Shown here: piece by piece, positions 43,855 to 55,381 of the stretch
Layout of the letters: each line of letters opens with the position of its first letter
Numbering within the stretch: the first letter of the stretch is position 1
Source of the DNA: Camellia lanceoleosa
Lineage: Eukaryota > Streptophyta > Magnoliopsida > Ericales > Theaceae
Direction of reading: 5' to 3'
Length of the DNA stretch: 64,000 nucleotides
Assembly: GCA_025200525.1 (NCBI GenBank)
Contig: CM045770.1
Coordinates: 89,738,084 to 89,802,083 of the forward strand
Program-made: the position numbers and the translations under genes
The notes under the pieces: generated by a model
Database searches by the model: none
The model's input: only the letters and a program-made list of their open reading frames with translations
Told to the model about the DNA's origin: nothing

Positions 43855-44215
43855 GGATTAGAGGTGAGAGGTGTCAAAGAAATGAGTTGCAGAGAAATAG
43901 AAGTGAACAGACTGAGGTTTGGCTTCCTCCGTTCAGTTTTTTTATCTCTCGATGAGGAAGAAAAAACAGAAGAGAGTGGTGAAGACGAGATAGAAGAGAA
44001 TGGTAAAGAAGAAAATAGAAGAGTATGTGATTAAGAAGAAGACGGAGGAGAAGACGAAAAGAGAGAGAGAGAGAGTCGAGGCAACTGATTGACTGATTGA
44101 CCCGTGCCGCTTTTGTCGATTGGCTGACGCAATCGCAAAAGCGAGGACGCGTGTCCGACGCGATTTTCGATGAACAAAAAAGAGATGTGGACGAATCGTA
44201 TATATATATCTGTTT
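43855..44215 (-). promoter_or_regulatory. Leader and TATA box of the N1a antisense ORF
   Basis: On the minus strand a TATATATATA box (44209-44200) is followed by a CpG-bearing segment, then a long CT-rich leader (44080-43940; seen as GA-rich on plus) up to the ATG. CT-rich 5' leaders are common in plant genes. N1b keeps the same layout (57260-57617). Confidence 0.5.
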
Positions 44216-44482
44216 TAATTATCTATTTTTTGATGCCAGTTATCACTCTTATTTTCCTCCTCCTCCTCCAGATTCTAACCCATGATTTCCTTTTGATAAT
44301 GTCACAGGGGGAGAAAACTTATGATGTTATGATGTTATGTATTATGGTATTATTTTTAAATTATGGTATTATTTTCAAACTAATCTGATGTTATCTTAGT
44401 CTCATATTATGTCTCTAATTAAGGCTAATATATTACGCATGTGCTAACCTATATATTTAGAAATGAATTCAGGGAGCATGAC

Positions 44483-44560
44483 TTGAGGGGGAGCTTTTCT
44501 TACTCCCAAATCAAATCAAATCAAAACATCATTGTGTGCCATCATAAAAAATGGGGAGAT
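44483..44560 (+). other. Polypurine tracts of N1a
   Basis: TTGAGGGGGAGC at about 44484-44495 and AAAAAATGGGGAGAT at 44546-44560. The latter abuts the 3' LTR. A doubled polypurine tract is seen in SIRE-like copia elements. Confidence 0.7.
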
Positions 44561-45641
44561 TGTTAGACTTAATTATTTTGATGATTTATTTAATTATGTT
44601 TTAATTTATTTGGAAGAGAAAAATAGAATCAAAATTTATTTTGATGATTTATTTGAAAGAGAAAAATAGAATCAAAATTTATTTTGTTCCATTATTTCTC
44701 ACCTAAACCTTTATCGTAAATGTTGTTAGAATTTATTTAATATTTGATTAAATCAGAAGTTCAAACAGCCCAAAACAAAGGTTCAAACAGCCTAGCACAG
44801 CAGCATGCTAAAAGGTTCAAATGATTCAAGTGGAAGATATTCAAATTAATAATGATGGAAGTACAATGACTATAAACGACTATAAATTCAAATGACTACA
44901 ACGGCTATAAACGGCTATAATTTTCATTATATATACCAAAGCCTCTAATGTAAACAAGTTACAAAAAACCTGAAAATATTCTTTGATCTATAATCACTCA
45001 CATCTTTTCTCAGAAATTATACACTGAGCCTTACAGCTTTAAGCCTATCTTTCCTATGTGAGATTTACAGAAAAATCAAAGTTTCATTTTATATATCTAT
45101 CTTTGAGAGATATTTATTGTAAGCTTTCTTTGAAAGCAAAAATACCATTTCATCTTGTAAAAGTGTTGCAAACACTGTGTTCTTGAAATCGCGAGAGTAA
45201 TTGTGAATCACCTAAGATTTGCAAAGGTTTGGGCTTGTGAAGTCTGTGTAAAATCCGTGGAGGATTGCTTCATTTGTAAAGAGGTTGCTAACACTCCTGT
45301 GAAGCTAGAAGATAATGGAAAATCTCTAGTAAAGCTTGAGGAGTAGATGTAAGCTTGGTTGAAACTGAACCACTATAAATCTATTTGTCTCCTCTTCCCT
45401 AATCTCTTTACTTTCATACTACTGCTATAGCTATCTAATATTCATGTGTTAATCATTTGAATTACCCTATATGTTAGTTATACTTCATTGTTATTTTTCT
45501 TGATCATTTACTACTAAGTTTATCATTGTGGTTGTTAATAATTTGTTGTACTAGTAGTTAATTTTATTGTGGTATTATTAATTTTATTTTGTAGAAACCT
45601 AATTCACCTCCCCCCCTTTTTAGGTTGCTTTTTGGGTAACA
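44561..45641 (+). repeat. 3' LTR of N1a
   Basis: TGTTAGAC...GGGTAACA, 1081 bp. Compared with the 5' LTR it has one extra AGAGAAAAATAGAATC-containing unit near its start and lacks part of the repeated U3 words (38640-38760). Confidence 0.92.
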
Positions 45642-45646
45642 TCTTT

Positions 45647-47186
45647 GATATTTTGGTTTTCTAAAGCAAAGGGAATGGATTTTGGTTTTGCAAAACAAGG
45701 AGAATGGATTTAGTTTTGTAAATTAAAGAGGATGGATTTTGAATAAAGATTTGAACATGTTAACTTGGAAAACAAAAGAGTTGATTTTCATAAGAGAAAG
45801 AGACCATGGCATATTGTAAATCTAAAATTGATGCTTGGGGATGGATTTTAAAGCTTTTGAATATCGTTATTATCATTATTGTTGGGACTTAAGGTCAAGC
45901 GAATATCGGATTATTGTATTATATGTGTTTAAATATTTATGCTTAAAGGTTTTGTCCTTGGTCATCAGTGGAGGATGATATTATGATGTTGAATAGATTA
46001 TGTGTATGTAGTAGGCTTATTTATATTTGTTGAATTATGTGATGGTTGGGAATGTGTTTGCACTTCGAATGAAGGGTACCATTACCTTCTAGCTAGCTTC
46101 TGGAGAATTGGTCGCGCTTAGAATGAGAGGTACCAGTACTTTCCAGCTAGTGCCTGGAGAACTTAGCAGAGGTACCATTACCTTCCAACTGATGTCTGGT
46201 AAATTGGCAGAGGTACCATTACCTTTCAGCTTGTGTCTAGTAAATTGGCATTTCGTTATGGAAATGTGTATCCTTGGCTTACTGTGCTTAAGGCAGGTAG
46301 AGCAGAACATATTTATCATTATTATCTCAGTATATCTGTGTATATTATGGGTTATGATGGTCATGGTTTAGGAAGGTTAAGTTGTCTCATTTGTTGAGTA
46401 GATAGTTGTTTGTTGCTTGTTGTTTTCCTTTCATATTAGATGTATATATGTATAGATATAAATGTGTATCAACCAGAGATAGGTACTGTATTGAGATTGT
46501 GAATAATGTGAAGTACATTGAATACTCGTGAACATGTTTTAAAAAGGCAAACCAAGTGTAAGTCCGGAAAGTGGGAGAAAACGTAATGGGGTTTGTGAAA
46601 TTATTTTCAGGAGTTTGTTATTGTCATATGAATTTTGGTAAAAGGTAATAAGAAGAAAGAAAAAGTGAATTGCTTATGTTGTTGAATGAAATGAATGAAT
46701 TTGAGAAAAGTTCTTATATAAGTATATTTCTATATAAACCATCACATTATGTATATGATATGATTTAAAGCATTCATGATCATAGCTATCTGTATGTTGT
46801 TATTGTTTAGGATCATATTGCGATCCCTACTGGACTTTATGTTCATCTCACATTGTTAATACTTTTTCAGGTAGACGTTGAGAAGTGTTTCAAGATTGAG
46901 GATCTTCTTTATGTGTTGGTCACGGGGCCTTTTATTTGTAGGCAGAATGCCATTGATGTAAAAGGGTTGAACCCTTTTTTTTTTTTTTTTTTTAATTTAA
47001 AAGATATAAGCCTACGGGCAATTTATTTGTTTTTAAATCATGTCGCATTCATTTCATATTGAAATGAGAGAACCTTTAATAATATTACTTGTTATTATAT
47101 TAAATTTCTGCGCATGATCTCTGAAATTGTGTTATAATAAAGAATTTAGTAATGGTATCCGTTGGCATAAAAAATGGGGTGTGACA
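45647..47186 (+). repeat. LTR1 right part, with KpnI-like tandem repeats
   Basis: It continues LTR1 after N1a. GAGGTACCATTACCTT-type units start at 46075, 46129, 46171 and 46212 (spacing 54, 42, 41 bp). A TTTTTCAGGT site lies at 46863. Short ORFs here are not supported. Confidence 0.6.
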
Positions 47187-48094
47187 GGAAAGGTGAATGT
47201 GTTGGAAAATTGAGAATATGATTTGTGAAATGATGTTGTTGGTAGGTTGTGAGTAGCCATTACAAATGACTTATGTTTGATGTGTTAGTTGTAATTAAGA
47301 AAAACACTTTAATCTTAATTGAATTATTGGAATGGGATTGTGATGGTTAGAAGTGGTGCTTAGCGATGGCCATGGTTGTAAAGTGTACTCATATTGTACA
47401 CTGGTATATGTAGTGCTCAGCGATGACCACGGGTGCTACTCAACGATGACCACAGTTGGGTTGATCAGATGTGTGCACGTATAAGGATTTACTAGAATTG
47501 GAATTGATAAAGGAAAAGGGTTAATTGAACAAGGAATGTTGATAAGTAAAGAATGGTTTAATTGAACTAAGACTTGTGTCAAGTAAAAATTATGAATTTG
47601 TTATATATGTATAGCATCATGAACATTTATGCTTGCGGGGTTGTATTAGTTTTAGAAATGTTCCCTTCTAGGCTATGTGCTCACTCTACGTGGCTGAAAT
47701 CTTTTTCAGGTGTCGATTACTTAACAAACGTGGAGATGAAGACTTGGATTATGTGTTTGGAGCAAGGTGAGGTTGCTCTTTTATTTGTAGGCCTTCAACC
47801 ATTTATGTGTAGGCCGAGTGCCATTCTTGTGAGAGTTGTACCTTTTGTAAATTATGTAAGCATGTGGGCACTTTAATTAATATATGATATTACTGTTTAA
47901 CTCTACATTGAGAACATTCATATCGCTTAGATGTTGATTTGGGGTGTATGTAATTGAATAACTCATGTAATGCATATCATTATTGTATCCATTTGCATGA
48001 GAGATTGCATATTTATTTCATCTACTATTGTCTTTTATTTATTGTTTGGTGGTTTATTAGCGTGAGTTAGATCTGGGAGATCCGAGGTGTGACA

Positions 48095-48115
48095 ATAGCC
48101 ATTCAAGGAACGTAC
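48095..48115 (-). pseudogene. G1 gag, second fragment (21 bases)
   Basis: It lies between LTR2 and S1 and carries the codons of the SLNGY region of G1 gag. CGTAC (48111-48115) is the TSD of S1. It is recognised only because it joins the flanking fragments in frame. Confidence 0.7.
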
Positions 48116-48174
48116 TGAAAAATCTAGAAATTCCCTAGATATTAATTTGTGATTATGTATCAATTTTAAGTAGT

Positions 48175-49087
48175 TGAAAATTCTATGTGATTCGTGATTA
48201 GATCAAGATTAAATTATTCCAAATCCCAATAATTCAAAACACTCAACCTAAAATCATCAAGCACTTACGAGAGTGATTTTAGCTTGTTTGTTTTCTAAGA
48301 ATAAACAATAAATCGACACAAACGATTTTTTACGTAGAAAAAACCACAATTGAAGAACCTTCATTTGTAATCAAAAACCACGGGCGAACCGCCACAGATC
48401 AATCAACTACTGAAGAACTAAAAGATTACAAAGATAATACACAAATTACCCAACACAGCCAATTTGTCATCGAATCTTCTGTAACTCTTTTTCTACGTCT
48501 TCGTCACGGAACTGATCAATCCTGAAGTTGATTCCACAACTTCACTCGTCGAATTAATGACTACGTAAAGTATCAAATGCCTTTTGAAACTCTACATGAT
48601 AACCTTCGGATTCCACCGAGGAGAACTCTCTTGAATATGTAGTATCAAACTCTTTGATGTATGAATCTCAACTCATAAGTTTGAAACTCTCTTAAGAACA
48701 TCAAAGAAAACTCACAAAACCTCAGAAGAAAACTTCAAACCAAAACCCTAGAAAACCCTAAACAAGATCTAGAAAAGTAAATCTAGAAAAAGAGCCAACC
48801 AGCGAATTTATAGAATCTGACCTCGCACGGCCCGCTCGAGCGTGGGTATTCCCGCTCGAGCAGAGACTTCAAAATTTGTGATTCATATAGCCTTCCCGCT
48901 CGAGTAGGGAATCACACCATCCAGTACTTTGTTCATGCTGTGCAGAAATGCTGAGGACTAGCAATCCCCGCTCGAGCGTTACTTTCCCCGCTCGAGCGGG
49001 GAAGCCAAACTTGGAAAACCTGGAAAGCTTTATCAAATTACAACCTTGGTTTTGATTCACAGATTTTGACAACAAAGGGTCCTAACA
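48175..49087 (-). mobile_element. Solo LTR of a related copia element inside the S1 3' LTR
   Basis: 913 bp, TGTTAGGACCC...GAATTTTCA on the minus strand, flanked by the exact duplication GTAGT (48170-48174, 49088-49092). It shares short segments with the S1 LTR (CGACACAAACGATTTTTTACG, ACCACGGGC), so it is a sister family. U3 TATA at about 48815-48805; CGCTCGAGC words at 48832-49006 upstream of it. Confidence 0.9.
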
Positions 49088-49599
49088 GTAGTAAACAACA
49101 ATCCTAATCAAACAATTAAGACAAATCAACACAACGATTTTACGTGAAAAAATCACAATTGGACACCTCCAATTGTGATAAAAAAACCACGGGCAACTGC
49201 CACAAAACAATCCACTAAGAAGATATAAAGGAATTACACAAGTATACTCTCAATTACCTAGTGAATCCATGCCCGAATTGAACCAACCCCTATGTACCTC
49301 TTCCAACCCCATCTTCACCTCGGAATTGTCTTGACGATGAGCCATTCTAGAATCCACCAAAGCTTCAGGTTCGAATTCTTCAGAATCCACCGAAGAACAA
49401 CTCTTTCTTTTGTGTAGAGCAAACAAATAATCCTTTGATGTATACTCTTTAAACCATGTGTTGAATACTCAATCAAAACATCAAAGAAAACTAGCAAAAT
49501 ATCCCTAGATATAAAACCTAGAACCCAAGAAGAAGATCTGGAGAAGTAATCCTAATTTTGGACTGAAACAAATACTTATAGAAATCTGGGACTGCAAAG

Positions 49600-49770
49600 C
49601 TCGCTCGAGTGAAGACTCTCTCGCTCAAGCGAGGAACCAACAACGCGTGTTTTCCATAAGCGGCTTCGCTCGAGCCACGCACCCTTCGCTCAAGCGTACA
49701 TTCATCTCTTTCAGGTTTTTACACAGACGTAGCCTTCGCTTGAGCGAGAACTCCTTCGCTCGAGCGAGCA
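49600..49770 (-). promoter_or_regulatory. CGCTCGAGCG palindrome cluster upstream of the S1 TATA box (3' LTR copy)
   Basis: At least six copies of TCGCTCGAGCGA or one-base variants (CTCGAG/CTCAAG/CTTGAG) lie just upstream, on the minus strand, of CTATAAGTATTTG (49583-49570). The 5' LTR has a matching set at 54230-54390. Confidence 0.55.
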
Positions 49771-50091
49771 AGGGCGGACAAAAAACTTTGAACGCAATTT
49801 TGCATTTTTCTTCGAAGGCGCTGCCCCTTGACCCCGCTGTGGTGCTACTCCAGACCCGCCAAGGGGCGCTGCCCCCTAGACCCCCACGAACTGACTGGGC
49901 AGCTCGATCTCCGTCATAATCAGCGAAGTGGTAATCTTGAAAGTATTAACATCACAAACTTCTCTGCAAGGCACAATTCGGGTTGGATTTGCATCTAAAC
50001 ACTCATAACCTCACTAAAATAAAAAGTGCGAAAATAAGTACAACTGAAATGAGTTTTGTCAAATGGGATTGCCAAGAATAAAAACCTAACA

Positions 50092-51584
50092 ATCTCCCCC
50101 TTTGGCAATGCCGTGACAAAATACACCTAACAAATAAAATCCTAATTACCCCAATCCATTATAGCCAACAAAAACAAACTTCTTTCTCAAGGTCATGATC
50201 TGCAAAACAGTTATTAGTGCCACAATCTCCAAACAACTATTAGTGCCACAAGAGTATATGAAAAAGCAATTAACATATGACAAGATTATCGTGAAGCATG
50301 AGATGGAAAACATGAATAGATGCGACTTGGAGATATTAACAACATGTAGCATGAAAACATGAAAACTAAGACACATGCACCTGACAACATTTCTCCCAAT
50401 TTTTGTCACGAATTGATGAAGGAAGCTTAAACAACTAAAGTAAAAGCATAAAACACACAAGCAACGACATGATAACAATTAACCAAACTCCCTCTAACTA
50501 AAAGCAACCACAAACATTGAAAAACAGTGAACAAGAAGAAAACGACAAAAATAATATGGTGAAGCAAGAAAGGAATTTCAAATTTGGACCTTGAAACACA
50601 CAAGATTATCCAAGAAGCACAATTACTTGAAAACACAATGTGCACAGCCTCTAGATGATTCCTCATAAAAGAAAGTGATGCATTATGTGAAAGCAGAGAT
50701 CCCATGATAAAAGTGTGTGTGTGACTCCTAGAGTTCGACAAATAGTAGATTCAAATCCTAGTAGTGATCAGATAGCGAAACCTTTGTCAAGAGAATCTAA
50801 GCACAACTAAGAAAAGTCAAACCACTAGGAATCAAGGGGTATTTGGTGAGTAAAGGCGGAGGCTCCCCCTCAATCAGTGAATCCTTTATTTATTTATTTA
50901 TTTATTTTTTCACATCTTTTTCTTTTCTTTCTTTTGCACATCTTTTATTTTGTTTCTTTCTTTTGCACATTTTTTCTTTCTTTTGCACACTCATTGGTGG
51001 CTGACACGCTCAAGAGTATGGAAACCGAACCAAAGAAGCATGGATATAATAAGGATAGCCTGGTTGGTGACTCTGAGATAGCCTTTTCCTCGTGGTTGGA
51101 GTCCAAAGAACAGAGGGGAAAGCCGTGGAGATGCAAAAAGATGGAAGGTAGTTAAAAGACTCAACATCACCCAAGATATGCTAGTATCGGTCAATTCCTC
51201 TAGAAAAACAAAAGATACAACGCCAGAAGTCCATAGAAAAAAATGATCACTAAGGCGGAAGACTCCGATATTTGCTAATCCAAGAGTGTGTACAGAATGA
51301 GACATACTAATCGAAGAACACACACTCTGAAATGAGTAAAGACCACAGAAAGGACACACATATTAACATGTAATGGATATTCTTATCAATTCCAATATGC
51401 ACCAAGGACTACTAAAAAATTTCAAGCTTGTAAAACCATACAAGAAAATCTTTTTGGATTTTTTATTTTTTTATTTTTTTTATTTTTCTAAACAAAGCAA
51501 GACAGAAAACAAACATGCACACATTAAGTGATTCAAAAAGAAAAAAAACACACAGAAACCTAAAAATTAAAAAGAATATACAAA
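50092..51584. other. S1 polypurine tract and non-coding internal region
   Basis: AAAGGGGGAGAT (minus, 50103-50092) abuts the 3' LTR. A second GAGGGGGAGCC lies at about 50872-50862. TTTATTTATTT and TTTTGCACATCTTTT repeats lie at 50885-50990. No pol motif is recognised; ORFs here are unsupported. Confidence 0.6.
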
Positions 51585-53594
51585 TTAACACAAGTCAAGT
51601 TTTCTCACCCAAACCGCTTTAGTATGAAAAAAGTTGTGAGAATTGCAGTTCTTGAGTGGTGTCTTGACGTTGCGGTTCCCTTTCCCATCAATGGGAACCC
51701 GTCTCGACTTGGTTTCCAATTTCATATTCCAAGGTTTAGTCAAACACATCCTCTGTTCATGTTTGGTCTCAAGCTGATTAAAATAGTGAGGTCTAATATG
51801 ACCCTTAACCTCATTACCACCCATGAAGTGTCTCCTCCCATGCAACTTAAAACAATAAGGCCGAATGTGACCAGCCATACCACAATGATGACAAATAAAA
51901 ACAGAGTGTACCTTATTTTCTTTGGCCTTACCAACTCTAGGAAGTTTGAGAAGTCCATCCTTATGTTGAATTTTTTGTTCTCCCTTTTCTTGAGTTCTTG
52001 TATCATGAGATGTTGAAGCACTCTATTTTTGCTCTTTCTTACCACCAAAGCCAATGCCACTCTTGTCAGAACAAATTTGTTGAGACTCAATGATACTGTC
52101 CAAAGTCTTTGATCCTTTGTTCCAAAGACCAATGGTAGCCATAGCACACTTAAGTTCTTCCAAAGCAACTTGAGACATCTCGAGAGTTTTAATTTTTTTT
52201 TCATATGTTGCATAGATTAGTTGTAGCTCATTCCTCTCTGTCTCACAAGTCAAGAGTTTTGTACAAAGAGCTTGTCGATCATTAGAAAGCTTAAGGGCAT
52301 CATTCCTAGCCTCGAAAATCTCCTCCTTAAGTTTGACATTCTCACTTTCACATGCTTTCAGTTTCGGTGTGAGTTTGTCATTCAATTTGGATAAGTTAAG
52401 AGACTCCTTATACAACTTTTCATAAGCTTGGTCAAGCTCTTCATTATCACTCTCCGAGGATTCATCATCAGTGGCATTCTTAACCGACCTCTTCGGATAC
52501 TCTGTTCGTCCTTTAGTTTCGGAAGTCGCCATGAAAGCAAGGAATTGTTTATGTCCCTCTTCGCCTTGATCTTCATTGTCACTTTCATCTTCATCAGATT
52601 CTGATTCATCATCCCAAGTGATGGCGAAGGCTTTCTTTTTCTTCAAACGAATGGGGCATTCTGAAGCAAAGTGGCCAAATCCTTGGTATTCATAGCATTA
52701 GACTCTTTCAGAGTTCCCTTGTATCTTTCCTTTCTCCTTCTTGGCTATAGAATTAATTTTAAGTTTATCTTTACCTTTAGATTTATGAGTATGAGTAGAT
52801 TCCAAAAGATTAGGATTCTTTTTCAAAAAGATTTTTTAAATTGTTTAACAAAAGCAGCCATAATCTTGGAATCTATCTCACAATCCTCATCAGAATCCTC
52901 TCAACTCTATGAGCACTACCAAAAAGCAATAGCATCTTTTTGTTTCTTTTTGAAATTCCTATGTGCCTCATAAGTTTGGAGATTTCCAACCAAGTGATCC
53001 AGCTTGAGGTTGTCAACATCTTGAGCCTCCTCAATAGCCGTAACTTTTGGTTGGAACTGATCGGGCAAGGATCTCAAAATTTTTCCCACAACTTTGGATT
53101 CTGGTATTTTTTCACCTAAATTAAAGCTGGAATTTACAATGTCACTCAACTTTGCATAAAATTCATCAAAGGTCTCACTATCTTTCATTGAAAGGTTTTC
53201 GAAACTAGACGTGAGTCTTTGAAGTTTTAAGCGTTTAACAGAAGGAGTGCCTTCATGAATAGTTTGTAAGATATCCTGAGCCTCTTTTGTGACTTCACAA
53301 TTGCAAATACGACTAAACTCTTCAGGTGTGACAGCGTAAAAGAGAGAATTGATAGCTTTACTATTCCAGTTACTATTTTGGTAATCAATTGTGTCCCACT
53401 TATCAATTGGTTTGGGAAAAGTTACTCCATCAACGATAATCGTTGGTTCGGTCCACCCATACATGACAGATTGCCAAACTTTTTCATCAATAAATTTCAA
53501 AAACGATCTCATTCGAGCTTTCTAAAAAGAATAATTGGATCCGTCAAGTAGGGGTGGCCGAACCATAGAATTTCCCTCACGTATTGAATCCATT
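51585..53594 (-). pseudogene. S1 gag, SIRE/Maximus-like, decayed
   Basis: The minus strand starts ATGGATTC at 53594, then PPLLDGSNYSF and an in-frame TAG (family Trp) at about 53525. The capsid follows with the UBN2 pattern (53512-52916: EAQDILQTIHEGTPSVK, YAKLSDIVNSSFNLGE, ILRSLPDQFQPKVTAIEEA). Next is a knuckle CYEYQGFGHFASEC (about 52686-52645) whose second Cys is Tyr, then an acidic stretch and coiled coil (52646-52023). A second, intact knuckle CHHCGMAGHIRPYC lies at about 51895-51854. Frameshifts occur at about 52915 and 52020. It would form the particle core; coding stops before any protease. Confidence 0.85.
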
Positions 53595-53644
53595 ATCACA
53601 AATCAAACAAGATCTCGCTCAAAAGTTTTAAAAAAAAACAAAAG

Positions 53645-53666
53645 GGTGACCCGCTCTGATACAAAT
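53645..53666 (-). other. Primer-binding site of S1
   Basis: TTTGTATCAGAGCGGGT on the minus strand beside the LTR end at 53667. It corresponds to the tRNA-Met complement TGGTATCAGAGC with one or two changes. Confidence 0.7.
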
Positions 53667-54703
53667 TGAAAAATCTAGAAATCCCCTAGATATTGATTTG
53701 TGATTATGTATCAATTTTAAGCAGTAAACAACAATCCCAATCAAACAATCAAGACAAATCGACACAACAATTTTACGTAAAAAAATCACAATTGGATACC
53801 TCCAATTGTGATAAAAAAACACGGGCAATTGCCACAAAACAATCCACTAAGAAGATATAAAGGAATTACATAGATATACTCTCAATTACCTAGTGAATCC
53901 ACGCCCGAATTGAACCAACCCCTATGTGCCTCTTCCAACCCCGTCTTCACCTTGGAATTGTCTTGACGATAAGCCACTCCAGAATCCACCAAAGCTTCAG
54001 GCTCGAATTCTTTATAATCCACCGAAGAACAACTCTTTCTTTTGTGTAGAGCAAACAAATAATCCTTTGATGTATACTCTTTAAACCATGAGTTGAATAC
54101 TCAATCAAAACATCAAAGAAAACTAGTAAAATATCCCCAAATATAAACCCTAGAACCCAAGAAGAAGATCTAGAGAAGTAATCCTAATTTTGGACTGAAA
54201 CAAATACTTATAGAAATCTGGGACTGCGAAGCTCGCTTGAACGAAGACTCTCTCGCTCGAGCAAGGAACCAAAAACGCATGTTTTCCATAAGCGGCTTCA
54301 CTCGAGCCACGCACCCTTCGCTTGAGCATACATTCATCTCTTTTAGGTTTTTACACAGACGCAGCCTTCGCTCGAGCAAGCAAGGGCGGATAGGAAACTT
54401 TGAATGCAATTTTGCATTTTGTTTTGAGGGCGCTGCCCCTCGACCTCGCCGTGGCGCTACCCCGGACCTATCAAGGGGCGCTGCCCCTTAGACCCCCGCG
54501 AGCTGACCGGGCAGCTCGATCCCCGTCATAATCAGCGAAGTGGCAATCTTGAAAGAATTAACATCACAAACTTCTCTGCAAGGCACAATTCAGGTTGGAT
54601 TCGCATCTAAATACTCATAGCCTCACTGAAATAAAAAGTGCGAAAATAAGTACAACTGAAAGGAGTTTTGTCAAATGGGATTGCCAAGAATAAAAACCTA
54701 CCA
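53667..54703 (-). repeat. 5' LTR of S1
   Basis: 1037 bp. It matches the S1 3' LTR (48116-50091 without the solo LTR). The outer end reads ...CCTACCA instead of CCTAACA on plus, a single change. U3 cluster of CTCGAG words at 54230-54390 and TATA at about 54215-54203. Confidence 0.9.
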
Positions 54704-54708
54704 CGTAC

Positions 54709-54835
54709 GAATTGCTTGACCAGTAAATCTCCTTCAGTTCCAGCACAACTACAGGTCTCCACAAAGTGCACAACATGTTGCTTTGGGTCGCCTTTTACCG
54801 TCGAATTGTCGAAACTCCGGAGGTTGATAGTTTTT
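54709..54835 (-). pseudogene. G1 gag, first-middle fragment
   Basis: The minus strand from about 54829 gives YQPPEFRQFDGK, a one-base shift, then GDPKQHVVHFVETC and GTEGDLLVKQFVRS. This is the highly conserved plant gypsy gag block. It lies between S1 and N1b. TTTTT (54831-54835) is the TSD of N1b. Confidence 0.85.
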
Positions 54836-55381
54836 TGTTACCCAAAAAGCAACCTAAGAGGAGGGTGAATTAGGTTTCTACAAAATAAAATTAATAACAC
54901 CACAATAAAATTAACTACTAGTACAACAAATTATTAACAAGCACAATGATGAACTTAGTAGTAAATGATCAAGCAAAATAACAATGAAGTATAACTAACA
55001 TACAGGGTAATTCAAATGATTAACACATGAATATTAGATAGCTATTGCAGTAGTATGAAAGTAAAGAGATTAGGTAAGATGAGACAAATAGATTTATAGT
55101 GGTTCGGCTTCAACCAAGCCTATATCCACTCCTCAAGCTTCACTTGAGATTTTCCAATATCTTCTAGCTTCACAGGGGTGCTAGCAACCTCTTTACAAAT
55201 GAAGCAATCTTCCACGAATTTTACACAGATTTCACAAGCCCAAACCCTTGCAAATCTTAGGTGATTCACAATCACTCTCAAGATTTCAAGAACATAGTGT
55301 TTGCAACACTTTTACAAGATGAAATGGTATTTTTGCTTTCAAAGAAAGCTTACAATAAATATCACTCAAAGATAGATATAT
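54836..55381 (-). repeat. N1b 3' LTR remnant
   Basis: It matches the last ~546 bp of the N1a 3' LTR (about 45095-45641) in inverted orientation. It is cut at the TATATCTATCTTTGAG region by the fragment starting at 55382. Confidence 0.88.

Larger units (their letters stand above)
38394..45641 (+). mobile_element. N1a: gag-only Ty1-copia element with antisense ORF
   Basis: It has two LTRs (38394-39554 and 44561-45641), a tRNA-Met-type primer-binding site, a gag ORF, no protease/integrase/RT, an antisense ORF, and a polypurine tract. The flanking bases GCTTT (38389-38393) and TCTTT (45642-45646) fit a 5-bp TSD with one change. A sister copy, N1b, lies inverted at 54836-62580 with the same parts in the same order. 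Gag wording (RCVFDK, GPKKVWVPRK) is SIRE/Maximus-like. Lacking pol, it must use enzymes from another element. Confidence 0.9.
37227..47186 (+). mobile_element. LTR1: second gypsy LTR nested in LTR2, split by N1a
   Basis: The right end is secure: ...AAAAAATGGGGTGTGACA at 47186. The left end is placed at about 37227 because GGAAAG occurs on both sides (37221-37226, 47187-47192), but the first bases (TTGTAGC) do not form a perfect TG start, so it may be off by a few bases. LTR1's own sequence is 37227-38393 and about 45647-47186. A TATA box CTATAAATA lies at 37752-37760. It is architecturally like LTR2 and the fragment at 55382-57045: GTCGAC words, TATA, an AGGTAGG site, then TTTTTCAGGT. Confidence 0.62.
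36231..48094 (+). mobile_element. LTR2: gypsy solo LTR in G1 gag, itself split by LTR1
   Basis: It is flanked by ATAGC at 36226-36230 and 48095-48099. Removing it joins SLNGY to GFDWY in the G1 gag frame. It begins TATAGAAACCC (probably a decayed TG start) and ends CCGAGGTGTGACA. Its own sequence is 36231 to about 37226 and about 47187 to 48094 (about 1.9 kb); the rest is LTR1 with N1a. A TATA-like box lies at 36627-36634. No primer-binding site or coding part belongs to it. The end resembles LTRs of Tekay-like chromoviruses, an assignment I hold only loosely. Confidence 0.8.
48116..50091 (-). repeat. 3' LTR of S1, split by a solo LTR
   Basis: It begins TGTTAGGTTTTTATTC on the minus strand at 50091 and ends ...GATTTTTCA at 48116. 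It matches 53667-54703. Without the insert it is about 1058 bp. U3 TATA at about 49583-49570, CGCTCGAGCG-type words at 49600-49770. Confidence 0.9.
48116..54703 (-). mobile_element. S1: SIRE-like gag-only Ty1-copia element
   Basis: The exact TSD CGTAC lies at 48111-48115 and 54704-54708. 5' LTR 54703-53667, tRNA-Met-like primer-binding site, gag with zinc knuckle motifs (53594-51585), about 1.5 kb without coding sequence, polypurine tract 50105-50092, then 3' LTR 50091-48116, which is split by a solo LTR (48175-49087). No integrase, RT or RNase H is seen. About 5.7 kb without the inserted LTR. It sits in the G1 gag. Confidence 0.9.

Noticed and set aside
49647..49919. Plus-strand ORFs here and at 54237-54491
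   Set aside because: They are two copies of the S1 LTR read through the CTCGAG cluster, in antisense; no protein support.
50146..51359. Several short ORFs on both strands in S1
   Set aside because: Low-complexity, hydrophobic by A/T composition, no pol or env motif. An env-like ORF, known in some SIRE elements, was looked for and not found.
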